64,000 nt of DNA from Aquabacterium sp. GTDB taxonomy: Bacteria > Pseudomonadota > Gammaproteobacteria > Burkholderiales > Burkholderiaceae_C. The stretch spans positions 1 through 64,000 of the forward strand of contig NZ_JAUSAR010000113.1 of assembly GCF_030652515.1 (NCBI RefSeq), in the 5' to 3' direction. The position numbers and the translations under genes are program-made. Position 1 is the first letter of the stretch. Every line of letters starts with the position of its first letter. Below the pieces are notes generated by a model. That model did no database searches, had not been told where the DNA came from, and saw nothing but the letters and a program-made list of their open reading frames with translations. Below are positions 35,601-44,376 of this stretch, in pieces.

Positions 35601-35736
35601 GATAGCGGGCCTGCAGCCGGGAGGTCTTCGCCTCGTCAGACACGAAATAGGCAAGCGCCGCGATGAAAGCCACCACGACACTGCCAATGAGCAGCCGCTT
35701 CAGTACACGGGGGGGCTTGGTGGGGGAATCGGTCAA
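32665..35736 (-). CDS. Divergent class A penicillin-binding protein (transglycosylase/transpeptidase)
   Basis: 1,023 residues. One N-terminal membrane anchor (about 13-33), then a GT51-like region (about 120-330) with degenerate motifs: LLFIENRELLDATYP in place of EDxxFxxHxG, and GGSTLATQIEKYRHSPDGRT for the GGSTITQQ motif. The penicillin-binding domain has S501-T-A-K504 (SxxK) and K926-T-G-T-G (KTG). Large inserts (about 570-800) make it longer than PBP1a/1b. Predicted to polymerise and cross-link peptidoglycan in the periplasm. The altered glycosyltransferase acid motif means the polymerase half may be weak or specialised. Confidence 0.82.
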   Translation of the reverse strand: MTDSPTKPPRVLKRLLIGSVVVAFIAALAYFVSDEAKTSRLQARYLSGLAQGLTYKVEPGPSTALSFPQPGPYDDRLGYSHIPDFVKRLGVQGYQVSAQARMSDDLLRVTNKGIFTAYHETSQAGLQILDCSGQAMYAVRFPERVYPRFEAIPDPLVDALLFIENRELLDATYPTHNPAIEWSRLGKAVITQVARHVSDSQASAGGSTLATQIEKYRHSPDGRTSSMKEKLRQVASASVRAYLDGEDTRGARRRIVLDYVNSVPLSAKPGVGEVHGVGDGLWAWYGRDFAEVNALLHAAVKSPAAPGPELERQAKAYKQVLSLFIAQRRPSHYLVDGHEDLQRLTDSHLRLLASVNLIPISLRDAALPIKLKLHPVQPTERPVSFVDRKAITAMRSTLSTMLKVPRLYDLDRLDLKTNSTLDGDLQRTATRLLSDLKDPKMAKTHGLYGYHMLKEGDDPSKLTLSFTLFERSGQANLLRVQSDNLDQPFDINEGAKLDLGSTAKLRTLISYLKVIADLHGQFSPMSEEDLTAVPVQRRDVLRRWARDYLLDAKDKGLKTMLEAAMDRKYSANSGETFYTGGGAHHFNNFESEEDGGVMDLRTAFQKSVNLVFVRLMRDVVYAYMANNSKSDNDLLEDSDDPRRQEYLARFADSEGREFLRRFYKKYKGKPPEEARDQLIKRAKSAPSRLAVMFRSMDPQASLAEFTAFMNEQLPQKELSEAKLQRLYDDYAPDKFSLADRGYIARVHPLDLWLVGHLKAHPKASLTEVMAASRDQRQAVYGWLFKTRHKTAQDSRIRNLLERDTFAEINRDWRRLGYPFATLTPSYATALGASGDRPAALAELMGIIVNKGMRMPVSKLQRLNFASGTPFETRLEQTTAKAERVLPEEVADVVRSTVLAVVDGGTARRLKGAFVRPDGSVIDVGGKTGTGDHRFDVHGPGGGLISSRVVNRSATFVFLIGDRFFGTLTAYVHEPYAAKYTFTSALSTQVLKSLAPALMPLVQEKAPDGPGSCRKKEPLVAAKR

Positions 35737-35812
35737 GGGTCACTCAGCTGGGAAAACAGGCCGCTGGCGAGCGGCCAACACGGGCAATTCGCAAAATCCA
35801 GCATAAAGCGGA

Positions 35813-35842
35813 ACAGCCATTTTCATCATTAAAAATGGCTGT
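35813..35842. terminator. Inverted repeat downstream of glgA
   Basis: ACAGCCATTTT (35813-35823) and AAAATGGCTGT (35832-35842) form an 11 bp stem with an 8 nt loop, about 60 nt beyond the glgA stop and 77 nt before the penicillin-binding protein start. No clean T-run follows on either strand, so this is a possible terminator of the glg/tre operon or a regulator site. Confidence 0.4.
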
Positions 35843-35903
35843 GGCTTTCACGCTTCTTTCGCGTTGCGCCACGCGATGTGTGCTGGGCGCAACGGCCACT
35901 TGC

Positions 35904-37346
35904 TCAGATAACCCTCAAGTGCAAATTCCGGTAGACGGATTCGTACCGTTCCGCACTGCCCGACCAATCCAGCGACTGTGCCATGCCCCCCTGAATCAGG
36001 CGCCCCCAGGCCACAGGATCCCGGTAGCGGCTCAAGGCACGCGTGATCGCGGCGATCAGCGCTTCGGCTGTGGAGGGCGTGAAAACGAAGCCGGTGACCT
36101 CATCCACCACAGAATCGGCCAGCCCGCCCGTGGCGTGAACAATGGGCGGTGTGCCGTAAACCAGGCTGTAGAGCTGGTTCAGGCCACAGGGCTCAAACCG
36201 GGACGGCATCAGAAAGCAATCGGCGCCAGCCTCGATCAGGTGGGCCAGGCCTTCGTCAAACCCGATGCTCACGTGGACGCGCCCTGGGTGCTGCTGCGCC
36301 ATGGAGCGCAGGGCGCTTTCCAGCTCGGCATCGCCCTTGCCCAACATGACCAACTGGCCACCCTGGGCGATGATTTCCGGCACCGCCTGCACGATCAGGT
36401 CGCTGCCTTTTTGCGCGGTCAAGCGGCTGACCACGCCAAACAGCATCGCCTGCGGATCAGGGTTCAGGTGGCAGCGCATCTGCAGCGCCGCCTTGTTGGC
36501 CCGCTTGCCGGTTTGCACAGTCGAGGCGTCATAGCGTTGCGGGATGAAGGTGTCCACGGCCGGATGCCACACCGCCGTGTCGATGCCGTTGAGGATGCCG
36601 TGCAAACGGTCGGCGTGGTCGCGCAGCACACCCTGCAGGCCAAAGCCGAGCGGTTCTTCCTGGATTTCACGGGCATAGGTGGGGCTGACCGTGGTGATGG
36701 CGTCCGCGAATTGCAAGCCACCTTTCATGAAGGACAGCTGCGACCAATACTCCAGGCCGCTGACCGACAGCCACTCGTCTGGCAGGTCCAGGCCAGCGGC
36801 CTCGTCCAAGGGGAACAGGCCCTGGAAAGCGAGATTGTGGATGGTCATGACGCTGGCCGCCCGGCCCGGCAGGCGGCTCAGGTAGGCGGGCGCCAGGCCG
36901 GTGGGCCAGTCATTGCAGTGGACGATGTCGGCCTGCCATCCCGGCACGGGCGTGAGGGTGCTGCCCAGGCGGGCCGCGACCTGGCTGAGCCAGCCAAAGC
37001 GGACGGCGTTGGTGGCATGGTCCTGGCTGCTTTCATCTTGATAAGGGCCGCCAGCCAGGTCATACAGCGCCGGACAGTCCAGCAGCCACAGCGTGAAGCC
37101 AGCAGTCTGATGGACGGATGGCGGGGCCTGCACCAGACGCGCAGCGGGCCACACGCCTTGAGCCGGGATGTCGGCCAGCAACTCGCCTTGGTCCAGCTGA
37201 TCCCGCAAGCTGCGGTAAGCCGGCATGAGCACTTTGACGTCATGGCCCCGTTCACCGAGGGCTTTGGGCAAGGCTGCCGACACTTCACCCAGGCCACCAG
37301 TCTTGACCCAGGGGGCGCACTCCGGGGTGACAAACAAGATCTTCAT
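35904..37346 (-). CDS. glgA: Glycogen synthase (ADP-glucose)
   Basis: 480 residues, usual GlgA length. Contains the ADP-glucose-binding VKTGGLGEVSAALPKALGERG at residues about 14-34, PDIVHCNDWPTG-type sequence (IVHCNDWPTGLAPAYL), FGVVSRLTAQKGSDL and the retaining GT5 motif SRFEPCGLNQLYSLVYGTPPIV. Transfers glucose from ADP-glucose to alpha-1,4-glucan. Its ATG overlaps the malQ-treY stop (ATGA); last gene of the operon. Confidence 0.96.
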   Translation of the reverse strand: MKILFVTPECAPWVKTGGLGEVSAALPKALGERGHDVKVLMPAYRSLRDQLDQGELLADIPAQGVWPAARLVQAPPSVHQTAGFTLWLLDCPALYDLAGGPYQDESSQDHATNAVRFGWLSQVAARLGSTLTPVPGWQADIVHCNDWPTGLAPAYLSRLPGRAASVMTIHNLAFQGLFPLDEAAGLDLPDEWLSVSGLEYWSQLSFMKGGLQFADAITTVSPTYAREIQEEPLGFGLQGVLRDHADRLHGILNGIDTAVWHPAVDTFIPQRYDASTVQTGKRANKAALQMRCHLNPDPQAMLFGVVSRLTAQKGSDLIVQAVPEIIAQGGQLVMLGKGDAELESALRSMAQQHPGRVHVSIGFDEGLAHLIEAGADCFLMPSRFEPCGLNQLYSLVYGTPPIVHATGGLADSVVDEVTGFVFTPSTAEALIAAITRALSRYRDPVAWGRLIQGGMAQSLDWSGSAERYESVYRNLHLRVI

Positions 37347-40300
37347 GACAGCCCAGACGCCTGGTCGGCGGGGACCAGCACGGCGGCCGGCCAGTGCCTG
37401 AACAGGTCAGCCAATGACAACGCCCCGGCAGGTCCATCGTTCACCGTCAGGATCCGGCCAGTGAGGACATCACGCCACCGAGCAGGTGCACCCACCGCCA
37501 AGTCCACACGCGCATCGCCCCAGCATTCCGGGCGGTGCAAGGCGCCGTGATCTCCTTGCGTCAGGGCGTGCAGCAGGCGGCTGCCGATGGTGATGCATTG
37601 TTGGCCGTCCATGGCCCGGGCGTAAGCCACCACGTGTGAGGCGGCCGCCCCCACCACGGGCAGCGCTTGGTAAGTGCCTCGGCTGAACAGCTCCGGGCAG
37701 CGAGCGCGCAATTGCAGCAGGCGCCAGGTGAACAACATCTTGGGTCCGCCGTCACGCCAGTTTTCCTGCAGGGTTGACAGCGCACGCTCGTCGGCCTGGC
37801 CGCCCGCGAACATCGTTTGCACCTGAGCGTGCCGGGCCCGCAAGGCTTCGAAATCCACGGGTCGGCGGTTGTCGGGGTCCACCAGGCTGAAGTTCCAGGT
37901 CTCGCACCCTTGGTAGATGTCGGGCACGCCCGGCGCGGTCAACTTGAAAGCCACCAGATTGAGGCTGTTCAACGCCCCGAAGGGCGCGATCTGGTCAACG
38001 AAGGCTTGCAGGTCCTTCAAGAAGGGATTGGGCTCCAGCTGCCCCAACAGTGAATCGATGAAGCGTGCCAAAGCGGCCTCGTACGCCTGGTGGGGGTTGA
38101 CCCAGCTGGTCTGCTCTTTGGCTTCGCGCACGGCCTTGAGCATGTAGGCTTGAACGCGCTGGCACACGTCGGCCAGCGTCTCGCTGTTGACGGGAGTCAG
38201 GGGCCACACACCCACCAAGGTCTGGTACAGGAGGTACTCGTCGTTGCGCGTGGGCGCGAGCATGCCGTCGATGCGGGTCGTGCGCTTGTGGTTCATGGCC
38301 TGCCACCGCTCAATGGCGCCTTGCCACGCTTGCGGCATTTCCGACAGGACGTCGATGCGGGTGCGCACGTCTTCGGAACGCTTCGTGTCGTGGGTCGAGG
38401 TGGCCAGCATGTTGTGGGGCGTGAAGCGGGCCCGGTGCTGGTTGGCCGCGTGGAAGGCGCTGACCGACAGGCCAAAGTGGCGCGGGTCGCCCCCCACGTC
38501 GTTGAGCGAAGCCAGGCGGTGGTATCGGTAAAACGCCGTGTCCTCCATGGACTTGGCCATGACCGGGGCGGTGAACTGCTGCCAACGGTAGACCAGGTTC
38601 AGCATGGCCTGGCGGCGTGCGAGATCGGGCTCGGTCGGCGCGCCCAGCATGATGTCACGCAGGTAGTCGATGACGCTGACCTCCGAAGCACGGCTGCGAC
38701 GCTTGGCGCTGGCGGTGGCCCAATCGATGTGCTGGCGATCCGCGTCGCTGAAGCCTCGCTCGCCAATGTAGGTGCGGTAAACCGGGAAGGCGGCCGCCAC
38801 AGCACGCAATGCCACGCGCAAACGGTTGCGGGTGAAATCGCAAGTGCGGCGATCACCCAAGGCGATGCGGTGCAAGGCCTCGGTCAGCACCTCCAGGTCA
38901 CTGGACAATGAGGTGGCGATGATGTCGAGCTTGGCCTGGTACAACACATCGTCGAACACCAGCTTGTGGCCGATGAAGTCGGTGTAAAGCCGATCGAAGT
39001 CTTCTTCGTGCTCGCCATCCACGAACAGGCCGTTGACCAGGTTGGAAAAGCGGTAGCCCGTGCCGCCATGCACGGGCCAATCTGGCGGCAGTCGCTCGTG
39101 GTCGGCCAGGATCTTTTCCACGGCCAGGAACAAGGCCTTGGGCGCTTCGTCCGGTTCGTCCGCCGTGCGCATGATGGCGAGGTGACGCGATTGCAGCCGC
39201 TTGAAATAGCCTTGCGGGTCGCAAAGGCCATCCGGGTGATCGACGCGCAAGCCCGCCACCTTGCGGGTTCTCAACCACTGGAAGATGGTGTGGTGCGTGG
39301 CCTCGAACACGGTTTCCCGCTCCATGCGCACGGCGGCCAGGGTGTTGATGTCGAAAAAACGGCGGTAGTTGATGTCATCGCCCGCGACCCGCCAGAAGGC
39401 CAGCCGGTAGGCCTGCTGCCTGATCAATGCATCCAGTGAATCGAAGCTGGCGGCCTCACCGGGGATGCCGTTCAGGGTGCTCAGGCAGGCATCCACCCAG
39501 TGGCCCAGCCAGTTGAAGCGGCTGGCCAGTTGGGCCAATTGCCGCTTGTGGATGCCCTTGTCACGGTGCCGCACGGCGCGCTGCGCTGGCGCCTCATCAT
39601 CTCGCGGTGGCAAGCTGGCGAAGGCATGCAGCAGCGACTGAACGATCTGGACCTCCTCGCTGACGGATTCATCTGATGGCGCAGGGGCCGACACCACGGC
39701 CATGATGTCGGCGTAGTGGCGGGGATCGATGGGGAAACGGTGGTCGTGGTAGTGGATCCTGAACTCGCCCGCCAACGCATCGAAAGACAGCTTGAGTTCG
39801 CCCGCCTCCAGCACCTTGCCGTAGTGGTCGCCCAGCACTGGCAGCAGGACCTGGCCCGACAGCTCGGGCGCGGGCGGGTTCCAGTCGATGTCAAAGGTCT
39901 CGGCATGCACCGAGGCCTGGCCGCTCTCCAGCACGTCCAGCCACCAGGCATTGTCGGCCTCCAGCACGCCCATGTGGTTGGGCACGATGTCGATCAACTG
40001 GTGCATGCCGTGGCGCGACAGGCTCGCGCACAGTTGCTCGAAATCGTCTTCGTCACCGATCTCGGGATTCAGCGCGTTGTGGTCAACGATGTCGTAGCCG
40101 TGCGTGCTGCCGGCTCGGGCTCGCAGGTAAGGCGAGGTGTACAGGTGGCTGATGCCCAACGCATCCAGGTAAGGCACGATGTCCATGGCATCGCTGAAGC
40201 GAAAGCCTTGGTGCAGTTGCACGCGGTAAGTGGCCCGGGGAATCACGGCGGTGGCCAGCGCCGGCAGTTCATCCATGGGGCCATGAGGCGCCACCTCGCT

Positions 40301-42499
40301 GGGCCGCGCGCGTCGCAACGCTGCGCTGACCGACAGCAGACGGGGATCGCTGGCCAGGCTTTCCAACGCGATGCCCAACTTGCGTCGCCAGTTGGGAAAC
40401 TGCGATTCACTGGTGCCCGGAATGTTCACCTGGATGAGCTGCTGGGTGACATCCTCCAGTTGGACACCCACCAGTTGCGAGGGCGTGCGCCCCAGGAAGC
40501 TGTAGACCGCATCGGTGAACGCGGGTGAGGTGTCGTCCATCGATGGCGGGTGCACGCTGGCATCCTGGGGCGTGACGCCTTCTTGCGCCAGGGCCAACAG
40601 CAATTGCGCCCGATCTTGCGCGCGGCCCACCACCTGCTGCGCCCGCACTTCATCGCTGGGAAACAGGCCCAACTCGCTCCGCAGGTCCACGTCCTTGCCA
40701 TTCCAGAAACCACGCAAGGTGGGCAAGTCATGCGTGCTGACCACGGCCAGGGCATGAGGCGGCCAATCGGCAGGCGGCTTGAAGCGCCCATCGTGCGTGC
40801 GCTCAAAAAACAAGGGGCAGTAAGACAGCAGGTATTGGTCGCGCATGGCCTCGCGCATGCGGGGCGGCACAGTTCCCAGGTCTTCTCCAATGACCAGACA
40901 ACCGTGGCGTTGGCTTTCCAGCGCCAGGATGCCCATCATCTCTTCAAAGGGGTAGTTCATGTAGGCGCCCGATTTGGCACCGTCTTCAGGGTGGATCCAG
41001 AACAGCCGCATCAAGGCCATCACATGGTCGATGCGCAAGGCCCCCGCGCAGCGCATGTTGGCGCGCAGGGTGTCAATGAAGGGTTGAAAATCCTGTTCGC
41101 GCAAGCGCGAGGGGATCATCGGCGGCAACCCCCAGTCCTGGCCATTCAGGTTGTAGTCCTCTGATGGCGCACCAACGTGCAGGCCCATGGCATACAGGCT
41201 TTGCCGGGACCAGGTTTCCGCCCCGCCCTCGTTCACGCCCACAGCGAGGTCGCGGTAAAGGCCGATCGGCATGCCCAATGACTCGGCCCGCGACTGGGCA
41301 GACTGCAGTTGCAACTCGGCCTGCCATTGCAGGTACTCGAAGAATTCGACATGGGCCTCGTGCTCGCGCTCAAAATCCGCCACGGCGGGCGACTGAGGAT
41401 CTTGGTAGGCTTGCGGCCACAAAGACCAGCCCCACACCGACGAGTCTTGCGCATGGAAGTGCGCCTGCAAGGTCTCGAACAAAGCCTGGCGGAGCAACTC
41501 GGTGCCACGCTCTTTCTGGAAGGCCCTGAACGCGCGGCCGCGGTGGGTATCGGCAGACAGGTGGCGCAGGTGGAAGTGCTTGAACAGCATCTCCAGCACC
41601 TCGAACTTGGCCGCCGCCACGCCCTGGTAGTTGACGATGTCCGGTGCGCGCAGGGCCTGCAGGCGCTGCTGAAACGCCACGCTGTTGACCAGGTCAAGCG
41701 CAAAGCGGCATTCGGCAAAATCAGGCACCGCCGTCACATCGATGTACAACACGTTCAGGGCATTGCGGCTGGACGGGCTGTAGGGGCTGGCCCGCTCGGG
41801 TTCATGCGGGAACAAGGCGTGCAAGGGGTTCAGGCCGACAAACGATGCGCCCTGCCCGGCCACGATCTCCAGCAAGCGTTTGAGGTCTGAAAAATCGCCA
41901 ATGCCCCAGTTGTCGTTGGAGCGCAGGGCGTAAAGCTGGATGCTGGGGCCCCATAGCCGCTCACCCTGCTTCAGCGCCTTGGGCTCGTAGCACCGGGGCG
42001 GACAGACGATGACCCTCGTGCGTGCCACCTCACCTGACGACTGCGCAGCCGATTTAAGGGTGAGCTGGTGGTACCCCAATGGCAAAGTTTGCGGCAGATC
42101 AATGCGCAGGTGGAGCGCATCAAGGCCGTCATCGTCACGCGCAAACATCAGACCGCCATAACGCTCGGCGTTGTCGCAAGCCAGCGCCCAGGTGTAGCGG
42201 CTGTCCGAATCGCCGTGCGGTGCATGCTTTGGCAGCGAGATGCTGATGCTCCCGGGCTGGCCCTGGCGCAGCACGACAACGGAAGGCATGCGCCGATGCT
42301 GCTCCTGGCCTTTCAAGCGGGACAAGGTGGATCGCGCCGCCTCATCGCTGTCGGCATCCAGGCCCATGGCTTTCAGCAACTTGCGCAAAGAAGTTTCCGG
42401 CACCTCGCGGGCATGCCCCCAAAAGTCGTTGTAGCGGCTGGCCAAGCCCACATGGGCGCACAGCGACTCAAGGCCCGAGGAACTTGGCATGTTGTCCAT
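37343..42499 (-). CDS. malQ-treY: MalQ-TreY fusion: 4-alpha-glucanotransferase / maltooligosyltrehalose synthase
   Basis: 1,718 residues in one uninterrupted frame. Residues 1 to about 735 are a GH77 amylomaltase with nucleophile Asp in ALRIDHVMAL (about 490), acid/base Glu in VIGEDLGTVPP (about 538) and the HD pair in VSTHDLPTLRGFW (about 588). From about 750 a full TreY follows, starting PRATYRVQLHQGFRFSDA, with GLRVDHPDGLCDP (about 1086), FLAVEKILADHERLP (about 1128) and STHDTKRSEDVRTR (about 1368). It should rearrange maltooligosaccharides and isomerise their reducing end to trehalose. Start overlaps the treZ stop (TGATG). A second Met nine bases on is the alternative start. Confidence 0.94.
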   Translation of the reverse strand: MDNMPSSSGLESLCAHVGLASRYNDFWGHAREVPETSLRKLLKAMGLDADSDEAARSTLSRLKGQEQHRRMPSVVVLRQGQPGSISISLPKHAPHGDSDSRYTWALACDNAERYGGLMFARDDDGLDALHLRIDLPQTLPLGYHQLTLKSAAQSSGEVARTRVIVCPPRCYEPKALKQGERLWGPSIQLYALRSNDNWGIGDFSDLKRLLEIVAGQGASFVGLNPLHALFPHEPERASPYSPSSRNALNVLYIDVTAVPDFAECRFALDLVNSVAFQQRLQALRAPDIVNYQGVAAAKFEVLEMLFKHFHLRHLSADTHRGRAFRAFQKERGTELLRQALFETLQAHFHAQDSSVWGWSLWPQAYQDPQSPAVADFEREHEAHVEFFEYLQWQAELQLQSAQSRAESLGMPIGLYRDLAVGVNEGGAETWSRQSLYAMGLHVGAPSEDYNLNGQDWGLPPMIPSRLREQDFQPFIDTLRANMRCAGALRIDHVMALMRLFWIHPEDGAKSGAYMNYPFEEMMGILALESQRHGCLVIGEDLGTVPPRMREAMRDQYLLSYCPLFFERTHDGRFKPPADWPPHALAVVSTHDLPTLRGFWNGKDVDLRSELGLFPSDEVRAQQVVGRAQDRAQLLLALAQEGVTPQDASVHPPSMDDTSPAFTDAVYSFLGRTPSQLVGVQLEDVTQQLIQVNIPGTSESQFPNWRRKLGIALESLASDPRLLSVSAALRRARPSEVAPHGPMDELPALATAVIPRATYRVQLHQGFRFSDAMDIVPYLDALGISHLYTSPYLRARAGSTHGYDIVDHNALNPEIGDEDDFEQLCASLSRHGMHQLIDIVPNHMGVLEADNAWWLDVLESGQASVHAETFDIDWNPPAPELSGQVLLPVLGDHYGKVLEAGELKLSFDALAGEFRIHYHDHRFPIDPRHYADIMAVVSAPAPSDESVSEEVQIVQSLLHAFASLPPRDDEAPAQRAVRHRDKGIHKRQLAQLASRFNWLGHWVDACLSTLNGIPGEAASFDSLDALIRQQAYRLAFWRVAGDDINYRRFFDINTLAAVRMERETVFEATHHTIFQWLRTRKVAGLRVDHPDGLCDPQGYFKRLQSRHLAIMRTADEPDEAPKALFLAVEKILADHERLPPDWPVHGGTGYRFSNLVNGLFVDGEHEEDFDRLYTDFIGHKLVFDDVLYQAKLDIIATSLSSDLEVLTEALHRIALGDRRTCDFTRNRLRVALRAVAAAFPVYRTYIGERGFSDADRQHIDWATASAKRRSRASEVSVIDYLRDIMLGAPTEPDLARRQAMLNLVYRWQQFTAPVMAKSMEDTAFYRYHRLASLNDVGGDPRHFGLSVSAFHAANQHRARFTPHNMLATSTHDTKRSEDVRTRIDVLSEMPQAWQGAIERWQAMNHKRTTRIDGMLAPTRNDEYLLYQTLVGVWPLTPVNSETLADVCQRVQAYMLKAVREAKEQTSWVNPHQAYEAALARFIDSLLGQLEPNPFLKDLQAFVDQIAPFGALNSLNLVAFKLTAPGVPDIYQGCETWNFSLVDPDNRRPVDFEALRARHAQVQTMFAGGQADERALSTLQENWRDGGPKMLFTWRLLQLRARCPELFSRGTYQALPVVGAAASHVVAYARAMDGQQCITIGSRLLHALTQGDHGALHRPECWGDARVDLAVGAPARWRDVLTGRILTVNDGPAGALSLADLFRHWPAAVLVPADQASGLS

Positions 42500-44376
42500 C
42501 AGCTTGCAGTCCGGTCAATCCACCAACCACCCGCCCAAGGCCCCAGCTCATGACCGGACACCTCGCCCACCACCATCAGCGCGGCCGCCACATCCAAAGC
42601 GGCGGCAGAACCGAGCCAACTCAAACGCTGCGCTGAAAGGTTGACCACCATGTGCAGCGCGGCCCCATCACCAAGCGCCCAACGCACCCTCAGCCCGTGC
42701 TCTCCGATGCGCTCAGCCTGGTGTTCGCCAGCCGGCATCGTGGGCAGGTGGGGGACGATCCACAAGCGTCGCAGGGCCAGCAGCTCGCGGTAGAAACTCA
42801 AGCACCGTTGACCTTCAGGCTTGGTGGCGGCAGTCCAATCCAGTTGGCTGCGCCGGAAGGTGACCTCATCGCAAGGGTCGGGGATCAGCGCTCGTGTCGC
42901 GGCGTTGGCAAACTGCGGGAACTGGGCAAACTCGCGACGGCGCCCTTCCGTCACGGCCGTGCGCAAGTCGCCGCTCCAGTCGCTGAAGTACAGAAATGGC
43001 GTGGCGGCACCAAACTCCTCACCCATGAACAACAACAGTGGCGCAGGATTCAGCAAGTGCATGGCGGTGACCAGGCGCAAAGCAGGCTCACCCACCAATT
43101 GCGCAAGGCGCTCGCCCATGGCGCGGTTGCCCACCTGATCGTGGTTCTGCAAGAAGTTGACCATGTTCAGCAAAGGCTGGGGCAATATCGTTCGGCGCCT
43201 TGGTTGGGCATGCGCCCAGTTGTGCGGCCCACCCTGCCACACCAGGCCATGGGTCAGGCTGGTGGCCAGTTGCCCCAGGGTATCGTCCACATACTCGGCG
43301 TAGTAACCATCGCGCTCGCCAGTCAACAGCACGTGCACGGCGTGATGAAAATCACCATTCCACTGCCCCTCAAACCGGCCTGGTGTGCCGGGCTTATCCA
43401 GGCGCGATGCATCATTGCTGTCGTTCTCCAGCACCAGGTGAATGTGGCGCTGCGGGAAGGCCTGACGCACACGGACCGAGAGCGCAGCCATGATGTCCAG
43501 GCGCGAGTCATCCAGCATCGCGTGCACTGCATCAAAACGCAGACCGTCAAAGCGGTACTCCTCCAGCCAGTACATGGCGTTGTCAATGAAGAAGTCGCGC
43601 ACCGTGGCGCTGCCAGGCCCGTCAAAGTTGATGGCCGCGCCCCAGGCCGTGTGATGCTGCTCAGAGAAAAACCCGGGCGCGTAGCGAGGCAGGTAATTGC
43701 CATCCGGCCCAAAGTGGTTGTAGACCACGTCCAACATCACCATCAAGCCCAGGCCATGGGCCGCGTCGATGAATCGCTTCAAGTCGTCTGGCGTGCCATG
43801 GCTGCACTGGGGCGCGAAAAGCAGCACGCCGTCATAGCCCCAGCCAAAGCGGCCCGGGTAGCTGGCCTGCGGCATCAGCTGGATGGCCGTGATGCCCAGC
43901 TCGGCCAAATCTGACAAGTGGGCCTGCGCAGCGGCGTAAGTGCCCTCTGGCGTGAAAGCGCCCACATGCATTTCGTACATCACGGCTTCGTGCCAAGGCA
44001 AGCCCTGCCAAGCCTTTGAGTGCACCCACTCAAAACTCAGCGGATCAATGACTTCGCTGAAGTCGTGCACCCCATCAGGGTTGCTGCGCGAAGCCGGGTC
44101 CGGCACGTCCAACTCGCCATCAATTCGCCAGCGGTAGCGGCTGCCCGCCGTCGCCTCTGGCACGAACAACTCGTACCACTCGCGGGCAGGATCATCACTC
44201 CCCTGACAGGCGTTGCCATGGACTTCGATGAAGCGCGCCTCGCCGCCTTCGGCCACCTGGATCTTCAACACCAGCTCGACGCGCTTGGCAGCCGGTGCCC
44301 ACAAGCGAAAATCAACGCCACCGCCTTCGCGCACCTGGGCACCGAAGCGCATGGCATGGGCCTGTCTCGCCATCAT
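42499..44376 (-). CDS. treZ: Maltooligosyltrehalose trehalohydrolase
   Basis: 625 residues from ATG 44376, overlapping the glgX stop (ATGA). N-terminal carbohydrate-binding-like beta domain (VDFRLWAPAAKRVELVL), then a GH13 barrel with GLRFDAVHAM (nucleophile Asp), HLVLENDSND (Glu) and FLQNHDQVGNRAMGERL (HD). PWHEAVMYEMHVGAFTPEGTY is the typical TreZ start of the barrel. Releases free trehalose from maltooligosyltrehalose made by the TreY half of the next gene. Confidence 0.94.
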   Translation of the reverse strand: MMARQAHAMRFGAQVREGGGVDFRLWAPAAKRVELVLKIQVAEGGEARFIEVHGNACQGSDDPAREWYELFVPEATAGSRYRWRIDGELDVPDPASRSNPDGVHDFSEVIDPLSFEWVHSKAWQGLPWHEAVMYEMHVGAFTPEGTYAAAQAHLSDLAELGITAIQLMPQASYPGRFGWGYDGVLLFAPQCSHGTPDDLKRFIDAAHGLGLMVMLDVVYNHFGPDGNYLPRYAPGFFSEQHHTAWGAAINFDGPGSATVRDFFIDNAMYWLEEYRFDGLRFDAVHAMLDDSRLDIMAALSVRVRQAFPQRHIHLVLENDSNDASRLDKPGTPGRFEGQWNGDFHHAVHVLLTGERDGYYAEYVDDTLGQLATSLTHGLVWQGGPHNWAHAQPRRRTILPQPLLNMVNFLQNHDQVGNRAMGERLAQLVGEPALRLVTAMHLLNPAPLLLFMGEEFGAATPFLYFSDWSGDLRTAVTEGRRREFAQFPQFANAATRALIPDPCDEVTFRRSQLDWTAATKPEGQRCLSFYRELLALRRLWIVPHLPTMPAGEHQAERIGEHGLRVRWALGDGAALHMVVNLSAQRLSWLGSAAALDVAAALMVVGEVSGHELGPWAGGWWIDRTAS

